A stretch of 64,000 bases of DNA, from NCBI GenBank assembly GCA_036365515.1, contig CM070874.1, positions 90,726,342 through 90,790,341 on the forward strand, written 5' to 3'. This document shows, piece by piece, positions 56,190 through 64,000 of the stretch (position 1 is the stretch's first letter; each line of letters opens with the position of its first letter). Under the pieces are notes generated by a model, which was not told the origin of the DNA, did not search any database, and saw only the letters and a program-made list of their open reading frames with translations. The position numbers and the translations under genes were made by a program. This DNA is from Torymus aiolomorphi. Taxonomy: Eukaryota; Arthropoda; Insecta; Hymenoptera; Torymidae.

Positions 56190-56310
56190 TTAGAACTTTA
56201 ACGAACAAGATTTTAGCAACTAATTTTATGATAATACTCCTAAAACATCAGCAGTATTTAAATAAAATTAGTTGCCAAAATCTTGTTAGTCTAAAGTCCA
56301 ATTATTTTAT
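56190..56310. repeat. Short palindrome inside the P element
   Basis: Left aacaagattttagcaactaa and right ttagttgccaaaatcttgtt pair around an AT-rich loop. Confidence 0.65.
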
Positions 56311-56817
56311 AACTTGAATGAAAATTTTAATAAAAAAATTAAAACAATTATAAGTAAGCTTAAAGTATTTAGAAATATTATAATTTTTTATGCAGCATAT
56401 TGGTAAGTATTTTTTTATTTGAATGCGTGCACAAAGTGTAGATGTTAGTATATAAAAGAGTAATATATTTATAAAAAGATACAATTCATTTCAAATAAAA
56501 TTGATTTTATAAAAGAATCTTACTTTTCTAATGATATCATAAAACTAAATGCATTAGTTATGCATATATACAATATAAAAACGGCGGGAGAACAGCAACA
56601 GAAATTATAGAAAAGCGCGGCGGCGCGAAAACAACAATCAGTGTTTGTTTTGTTTTCATTCCGCGAGTAACGGCCGATCCATGCAGATGTGCCGTATATA
56701 GTTTTTACTTGAAGTGCATTTATCATTCAGTTTTATAAGTTCAGAAGTAGTAAGTTTTATTATTAGTGAAAGTAGTATTATTATTAAGTTTTATATTTTT
56801 ACATATACTTTGTAAAA

Positions 56818-59800
56818 ATGCCTCGGGTCGTGTGTGCATACAAGTCGTGTAGAAACACGTCTTTTAAACATCAACATCTGACGTTTCACAGGTTTCCGAC
56901 TCAAAATACTCCCCGGTAGGTATTTTATCGTGAATATATTAGCGGACGTGAATTTCTGAAAACCATTAAGTCAAAAGTTTTTTGTTTACTATCTGTTAAG
57001 TAGATAACATGAACGTAGATTTATTAATCATGTAAATATACACATATATTCAAAGTTAAATTTTATAAAGTAGTACAATTTTAATTGGGATTCTTTTTAA
57101 TATTTATCGTTCAATGTTGTGCCAAAATATCATCTAAACGTTATCACACATTGAGTGAAAATTATTATTACAATATTTTGAAAAGTAACATACTCAATTC
57201 TAATAACAAACTTTTTAGGTTGTACTTTATTATTTATTTTGATTTTCATTCTCAATATATTATAATATATTATAATTATGTAAATAGTTAAGAAGTGTAT
57301 AATAGAAATTTGAGTGAATGATTTTTAAAAAACAAAGATTCTGATTTCCCTTTAGGTAAGGAAATAACAACTAAACCTTAGTAGGAAAATCAAAAAATAA
57401 CACAGAAAATTTTTTTCCTGATTTCATTTCCCACATTATCATAATAAAAAATAACATTTCGTACATTAATTTTTTTTACACGAAATTTTATTCTATATCC
57501 CCTATACATTAGCCGTAAGTAAATCATAGTTGTTTGTAATTTTTAGAGTATGGTGATTTGCTTTGGTGATTGCAACTAGTAAATTTTCAGATTTTTATTG
57601 TTTAAAAGTTTTCAACAATACTTTGCGATGTATTTGCATGATTATTTAAATATACTTTTGATATATTTCTTTTACATTAAATAAATGAAATGACCACTTT
57701 TTACAAAATATAACCAATCAATAAAATATATAAAGATGTGTAATCAAATTTCTGTTGAATAGTATCTATTATACCCTAAGAGTGTAAAATATGATGTTAT
57801 ATTGTATTAAAATAATTTTTTATATTACTTATTATTGATTGGTTTAATATATAAGCTGTTTTTGCGGTTAGAGGTTTTGCTTTGTGTGCTCATCCCTAGT
57901 AGAAAAAAATATGTTTCGAGTGGCTTTTTTGTAAATCGCATTGTACGCTAAACTATATGCACTTTTATTTTTCCTTTGATTGTAAAATTATTAACTTTTT
58001 TAGGCGGTGTACATCATAAGAATGGTCATTTTTAAATAAGTTTAATCAATCTAAATTGGCTTTTGGTCGCTTAAAAATATTTGCAAACGTTATATATATA
58101 TATCTGTGTGTCATATCGACGCCCGGTACGAAGAAAAGCACAATTTAGGCCTGTATAAAATACCGTTCGAAACGAGTGCGGAAGTTGATTATTTACTTCA
58201 TGTGACTTTTCGTTGGAAAACGTCACATGAAGTAAATCATCACCCTCCGCACCAGTGTCGAAATGTACTAATAAATTATTCGCATATCGTTTGACATTTT
58301 TTAAATTCATTTTTATAATTTTTATTATTCATTAAAATGATGGTCTTAACGTATTATCAACATCGTATGAATAATGTAGTCTGTATCAATATAAGTAAAA
58401 TTGCTATAAGGGTACAAAATATTTAAAAGTTTAAATCGTGATGTTAATATTATAAAAATAAAAAATAATAAAACAGATTTATAACGGCTAAAATGGTCAA
58501 TTCAGTTTGATTTAACTCAGCAAAAATTTCATTAAAAATCATAGCGATGTGAAGTATTATATATTTAATACTATACATATAGTTTACGAGAGTGGTTACG
58601 TCGTTCTGGTATTGAAGATTTTGACATCAAGAAGATTGAAAGTAAGCGCCTTTGCAGTGAGCATTTTTTGATTACCGACTTTTTAGTTCAAGGTGTTGGG
58701 AAAAAAGTAGTTAAAAATTATAGTTACCCTATTGATGTAAATGACATTATTTTGAATGAATCGCATTTAACAAATGATCCAACATTATTAAATAATGACA
58801 ATTTAAATAACAGTTTGATTAGTAACAAAAGCGTTCATTCGGATAACGTCATTGATAACTCAGATATATCTATTGAATATCTTGATGATAGTAGTGTAAG
58901 TGCATGTATTCCGAAAAGCAGGAATGAAGTAGTGCATGATCAACTATTTAATGAAAAAGACTACTTGAATGATGTAGAGAACGTGACAGATGTCACTGTA
59001 CAAAAGGATGCTAAGAATTCAGATTCTCCAGCAATTTGTACAAATCATGGCATGATTCAAAGATCAAGACGTCGCATGAGAAAGAAATTAAAAAACCTCG
59101 ATTCACTTAAAAGTACATCAGCGGGTCTGATTAAAAAAAATTTAGAACTCATTAAAGAAAATGAAAAGCTACGGAAGCAAAATAAAGTTTTGTTGCAAAA
59201 AGTTCGACGTCAAACGAAACGTTTAAACACCAAAAAAGATTTAAATGTAAAAGAGATATTGGAAGCTGCTTCAAAATTTTTAAACGAAAATGCATTAACA
59301 TTTTTAAAAATGCAACTAAATCATACTAATAAGAAAAAGAAATGGGAAGATGACGAGCAATTGCTTGCTTTGAGTTTATATTACAAGTCGCCGAAAGCTT
59401 ACAAGTTTTTAAAACAAGAAAAAAAATTAAGTTTACCATGTTTAACTGTAATAAAAGAGTGGGTTAATGAATTAACTTTGATACCGGGTATCAACGAAGA
59501 TTTATTCAAATTGCTTAAAAGTAAAGCCGAGTCAATGTCTAATTATGAAAAAGAATGTGTGCTAATGTGGGATGAAATGTCAATTAGGCCGTTTTTGGAG
59601 TACAATTTAAAAGAGGATTATATCGAGGGTTTTGTTGATTTAGGTAAATATGGAAGAACGGAAGAGCAAGCAACTACCGTATTAGCATTCATGCTATCAG
59701 GGTTATCTTACAATTGGAAGCAAGCAATTTTCTTTGCATTTTCAAAAGGTCCCGTACCTGGTGATAGATTAAAAGATATCATTCTTGATGTGATTGATTC

Positions 59801-61378
59801 CGTTGAAAAAGCAGGGTTAAAATTAAATCAATGGTTTCGGATCAAGGCGCGTCAAATCAAAAGGCTATAACTGACTTAAATATTAGCGAAGATAAGCCCT
59901 ATCTTGAACGACACGGACGTAAACTTTATTTCAATTTCGACGTTCCTCATCTCTTTAAATGTTTTAGAAATAATTTAATGAAATACAATTTTGTATTAGA
60001 CGATGAAACGATTTCATGGGATGCTATTCGGGAATTACGTGAAATTGAACGTTTTAAAAGTTGTAGAGCTGCCCCAAAATTGACCGATCGACACTTAGAT
60101 CCTAATAATTTTCAAAAAATGAACGTAAAGTTAGCTGTACAGATTTTTAGTGGATCAGTGTCGAGAGCGATGATGGCGGGTTTCGGTACTAAAGAATTAA
60201 TAAATCCAAATTGCGTATCGACAGCTTCCTTCTTATGGTCAATGAATTGTATTTTTGATTGTTTGAACGCAAGAAATCCTAATGACTCTAATCCTTTTAG
60301 TCGCGGTTTATGTGATGCTAAACCTCAAGTAGAAAAAGCTTTGGATGATGCAATACCGTGGTTAGAAATTTTGCAGATGTTTGATGGTAAAAAGTTTAAA
60401 TATCCAGATTGCTTTGTAAATTTAATACTCTCGATTAAAAGTATTTTAATGTTTTGGCACGACTTAAAAAATGACGGTAGATATTATTTATTAACCGGGA
60501 AGGTAAATCAAGATCCGATTGAAAACTTTTTTTCTTTAATGAGAGCTTTGTCAGGTTTCAACTCTAATCCTACCGCAATGCAATTTAGGAAAAATTTTCA
60601 GCATGGCACTGTCACTACACTGCTTTTCCCACCTCCGGGAGCAAATTGTAAACCTGATGAATGCATGACCTTATTGACTAATTATACCGAAGTAATTAAG
60701 ATTCGTAAAAATAATGAATCTGATGCAGAAGAAAAAGCAAATGAAATTAATGCACGATTGCAAGCATGGGCAATTAATGAATATTATGATGAAGATGATG
60801 TCGATGATAATCAAAATGAAAATGATACAAATGATTCCTTAACGATTGTCAACTCAATTGAAACTGTTACTTTAGAAAGATGTTCAATGAAATACGTAGC
60901 AGGATATTTAATTTATAAATGTTTGAACAAATTTGGTTACCTGAAATGTAAAGAGACATTAACGCGAGGAAACCAAAATTTTGAACAGTCTACAGATTTG
61001 TTGATTTTTTGGAAAGCATATGCAGTACCAGATAAGGAATTAGGCAATCTAAAAATTCCTTGTGACACCTTTTATTCGATTATTATAAAATGTTACGATG
61101 TTTTTGATAAACAGTTTAAACTTCATTATACTGAAAAAAACATTGGCTTCATGTTAACTAAATATATTGAAAATGAAATTTTAACTGAGTTTAATGATTT
61201 TTGGCTAATTGAAGAATGCTTGAATCATAGAGAGTACATAATTAAACTTTTTGTTCGGCTTCATATTTTTTATTTCCTCAAGTGGATGTCCAGAGATCAT
61301 CGCGATTCTGGAAGTAAGAGATCTTGTAATTCGAATCAACAAAAGCCTTGCGCAAAGTTGCAAAAATTGCAAAAGTAA
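56818..61378 (+). CDS. P-element-type transposase with THAP domain (one frameshift)
   Basis: Exon 1 (56818-56915) starts MPRVVCAYKSCRNTSFKHQH and supplies the first cysteine pair and HRFP of a THAP zinc finger. The intron (56916-58582) has gtaggt and atatag ends. Exon 2 restores the frame and completes the finger with WLRRSGIEDFD and RLCSEHF (C-x2-H-F). A coiled coil follows (LELIKENEKLRKQNKVL). The RNase H-like core shows VLMWDEMSIRPFLEYN, then MVSDQGASNQK and KVNQDPIENFFSLMR, giving the expected acidic residues. Near 59831-59846 the frame moves by one base, and the second part runs to TAA at 61378. In all about 960 residues are covered, in line with THAP9/P transposases. The frameshift may be a real lesion or a sequencing error. 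Its product would cut and rejoin the element ends. Confidence 0.88.
58140..58275. repeat. Palindromic MITE in the P transposase intron
   Basis: Left tataaaataccgttcgaaac with gaagttgattatttacttca pairs with the right tgaagtaaatcatcaccc and gtgtcgaaatgtacta. It is the same family as 35895-36075. Confidence 0.7.
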
Positions 61379-61446
61379 ATTGTTACGCAAGTTTTTTATG
61401 AATTTGTTTGTATTGAATTTGAGTAGATTTCTTAATAAATTAATTA

Positions 61447-61477
<31 letters not shown>

Positions 61478-62398
61478 AATTTATTTATTGATTGACTTAT
61501 TTAACAATTTATTTATTGATTGATTTATTTAGCAATTTATTTAGCAATTTATTACGTTCTTTTTGGAAAATAACGTATCATACTGTTTTATTGCATGCTG
61601 TTGATTGCCATGATTAAACTATAGACTTTAGTATTTTGTCATCACGTTAACTTTTGCTAATGCTGGTTTATTAAGCACTTTTTTAATATTGAAAATCTGC
61701 TATTCAAAATGTTTATAATACTTGTTTTAACATTTTTTTTATTATAAATATATGCATGTTTAGTTGTGTACGTCGTACGTAGCTTTGACTTGAAAAATCA
61801 AGTCTCATCCATTCCGATTATCCAACGTATGTACCTTCGTTTCCCTTTATCCTATCCTATCCTGGTGGAACGAAAACCTGCCACCTTCCCGTGGTTTCCA
61901 TCGAGTAATGACAATAACCAAATTTTTTGTTACTTAATTAAAGATTTTTTATTTATTTTTAAATCCACTTATATGCAAACTCTATTTATTATTACTTATT
62001 AAATAGAAAAGTAAAACTCTTTAATACTAAAAATCTTATATTAATTTAATGTTATTGGCATTAGCTAAGTGCAGGAAATCAAAGTTAAAATCCTTAACAT
62101 TAATTTTGTGAACTTTTTAATATAAATTATTCTTTATATAAATATTTTATATATAAATTAAAATGTTATTATTTAAAGTTATATGAAGTCAAAAATTTAG
62201 GAATTTTTTAAAAATATGATAATTTCTATTATTATTTGAAATAATAATTACATAATTTTCTTATAATGACCAATATTTCGTTTTATTATTGTATCTTTAT
62301 TAATTTGTAATTATTTATATTACGTTTTCTATGACCAAAAATAGCTTTCTTTGATTTTTGCAAATATTAAATGTATAATATAAGTGGTTTGATTTGAT
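61379..62398. other. P element 3' non-coding region
   Basis: AT-rich with ttta and ttgattga-type simple repeats at 61440-61555. No additional gene is visible before the right terminus. Confidence 0.5.
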
Positions 62399-62669
62399 AA
62401 GATGTAACGTCCATCTATAAATTAAGTATATATTTACTTAAAAATATTAATAAAAAATTATAAACTAAATATTTAGTAACTTTATCCAAATAAATGACCA
62501 AGATTTACGGTTCAAGTTGATTCCTTACTAATGCTATTTGAATCTCGCGCGTACCCCGAACGTAGCGCCGCCTGCCTCATGGGGTACGAAACTAACGCTT
62601 AACTCGGCTTCACCGAAACCCCCCGATCCGACCTTCTATGCGTAAAGATAATATATTCTATATTCTCTG
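62399..62669 (-). repeat. P element right terminal inverted repeat
   Basis: Reverse complement of 55786-56056 and the same length, 271 bases. Differences include one base within the gggg run and one at the gtttcgtacc position. Confidence 0.9.
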
Positions 62670-62919
62670 TCGGCGCTTGAACAGAAAAGTTAGGTTAAGT
62701 TGTCTGCGCACAAATGTTGTTTCATATCGCATTGATGCATTGACGACCTTCAGCAGTTTTTACCGTATTGGAATTAATTAACATTCAATGTAAACAAGGG
62801 TTAGAAATTGATTATAAATGCACTACAGTTAACAAAATAATTTTGTTGGCAATGATAATATTATCGAGACACGCTAACGTGGGGCACACAAACGTGTACA
62901 CTCACATTAATACGGGGCC

Positions 62920-63052
62920 CTTTCTACATATGTGTGTTCTGTCTGTTCTAGACAACTTCTCTCTATGTCTCTGTCTTACATAAACGGAACAGATCTATCT
63001 GTCTGTCGGGAACACAGAGAACACACAGAACATACATATGTAGAAAGGCCCC
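62920..63052. repeat. Hairpin MITE, cctttctacatatgtgtg family, copy 3
   Basis: Left ccctttctacatatgtgtgt and right acatacatatgtagaaagg pair. It is flanked by ggggc and gcccc runs. Unlike copies 1 and 2 it lies outside a Harbinger-type element, so the hairpin is an independent unit. Confidence 0.75.
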
Positions 63053-63339
63053 GGGGCCCCCGGGGCACACAAAAATGTACTTTGTTGTCTGCTAGGGCCC
63101 ACAAATGCGTACAAATTTTTTTTTTTATATTGCTTGTAACTTACGTAAATATTAATATTTTTCTATAAAAAAAATTGTTTTGTGTAGATTATTACTTTTA
63201 TTATTTATATAAACCCGCCCGGAATCTTTGATACAGCTTAAATAGATATTATTATGCAACAAAACTGATAAGTTTCTTAAACCCACACTAATACGGACAT
63301 CTACCCTACAGTTCACCGATACACGGCGTGCCGTGATCC
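63053..63339. other. Spacer
   Basis: Mostly AT-rich. The motif cacactaatacggacatc (63284-63302) is the reverse complement of one near 54178, a hint of a further inverted repeat that I cannot delimit. Confidence 0.35.
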
Positions 63340-63369
63340 GCGAGGACCGCGAGCCGTGTATCGCACCAA

Positions 63370-63525
63370 AAAAAAGTGGTTTGTTGTCCGACGTCTATTC
63401 TCCTACGTAAACTATGGAGAAAATTGGTCAGATGTATTAGTCATAATAAGAAAGTAAGTTTCTTTTGTTTCTCCATAATTTATGTATAGGGGAATAGATG
63501 TCGGATAACAACATTTTTGTTGCGG
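63370..63525. repeat. Hairpin repeat, gttgtccgacgtctattc family
   Basis: Left gtttgttgtccgacgtctat and ctatggagaaa pair with right gtttctccataatt and atagatgtcggataacaac. The arms are about 50 bases. Confidence 0.6.
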
Positions 63526-63707
63526 CACGCACCGACCCCCTTCCAGCCGTAAGAATTTTTCAGTTTTTCTTATTTTTTGACTAAAGAAATAATCCATCTT
63601 TAACAAAAAATTAGCTTTTGTTATATTTTTATTTGCTCCATCCAGAGCTATCTTGCAATAATATATACTTAAAGTATCAGTAGGCGTTTATAAGGGAGCA
63701 TGTACAT

Positions 63708-64000
63708 AGGGGAGGGCGGGGCACGTGTGACACCCCAACTTTGATTAAAAATAACAACTAAACCGTGTATTATTTCAAAATGTACAAAAACGGAATAATT
63801 AGATCAGAAAAAAATAAAATAAAATAAACTATTAACTTTTTTTTCATTTTCTTTTAATTATTGATAAAATACAGAAAAGAAATTCTGAAAAAAATGCTCT
63901 ACGTGCCCCACCGCCGGGTGGATTGTGGCACCCGACGGGGCCCGCATGGCACGGTCAAATTTAATATTTTACTATAGGTATTTTTCAATTCTTTTTTCCA
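63708..64000. repeat. Start of a GC-ended element cut by the window edge
   Basis: It begins ggggagggcggggcacgtgt and contains a second GC-rich motif, acgtgccccaccgccgggtg, at 63901. The ggggcacgtg/cacgtgcccc pair suggests repeated or inverted ends. It runs off the window. Confidence 0.4.

Larger units (their letters stand above)
55786..62669 (+). mobile_element. P-element-superfamily transposon with 271-bp inverted termini
   Basis: The left (55786-56056) and right (62399-62669) termini are inverted repeats of 271 bases with only a few differences. They begin cagagaatatagaatatatt. TCGGCGC flanks both ends (55779-55785 and 62670-62676), a 7-base target duplication close to the 8 bp usual for P elements. 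Inside is a THAP-domain transposase gene on the plus strand with one intron and one apparent frameshift. The length is 6,884 bp. Intact termini and an almost open transposase indicate recent activity. Confidence 0.9.

Overview
The window is animal nuclear DNA, almost certainly from an insect, possibly hymenopteran (the order is a guess). The evidence is intron-split genes with GT/AG junctions, a NompC-type (TRPN) channel, a CDYL-type pseudo-enoyl-CoA-hydratase gene, and insect-style mobile elements (BEL/Pao, R1-clade LINE, Ty3/gypsy LTRs, PIF/Harbinger, a THAP-domain P element). The sequence is AT-rich and most of it is transposon-derived.

Layout. (1) 1-10.4 kb, + strand: the 3' end of a TRPN channel. 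One terminal exon (531-993) is followed by a second, separate set of exons for the pore, S6, TRP box and tail (2551-2678, 6572-6720, 6802-6937, 9761-9958). All are open and phase-compatible, but no ankyrin or S1-S5 exons lie between the sets, so this looks like an alternative or duplicated channel-end cassette. Its introns hold large inverted-repeat elements built of TTCGAA-like repeats. (2) 10.5-22.7 kb: a foldback element, a decayed R1-clade LINE (- strand), a BEL/Pao retrotransposon (14582-22234) with a truncated 5' LTR, and a fragment of a different LINE. (3) 23.4-26.6 kb: a long-inverted-repeat element and a stranded minus-strand Ty3/gypsy LTR with a tRNA-Phe-type primer site. (4) 28.1-41.8 kb: nested DNA transposons. 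Many have inverted termini and TTA or TAA target duplications typical of PIF/Harbinger. Several carry pieces of the two Harbinger proteins (transposase N-terminus and a MADF-like DNA-binding protein), and one carries a SWIM zinc-finger gene fragment. A solo gypsy LTR (40312-41738) ends this block.

(5) 43.5-50.5 kb: the one complete host gene, 12 coding exons that join in frame to about 1,615 codons. It has a long, low-complexity acidic/basic N-terminal part and a C-terminal CDYL-like crotonase domain. I find no chromodomain. A TTAA-flanked palindrome sits in one intron. (6) 51.6-55.5 kb: another TTAA-flanked palindrome, a GAGACAGAGACGTA-type minisatellite and two further Harbinger-type elements, one nearly identical to the element at 37.6 kb. 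(7) 55786-62669: a nearly intact P-element-superfamily transposon with unusually long (271 bp) inverted termini, a 7-bp target duplication, a split THAP domain and a DDE transposase with a single visible frameshift. (8) 62.7-64 kb: small hairpin elements and the start of another element.

The two host loci are independent. The rest records repeated nested transposition, and two older elements preserve empty paralogous sites that confirm individual insertions. All coordinates come from reading the sequence by eye. Ends of degenerate repeats are approximate.
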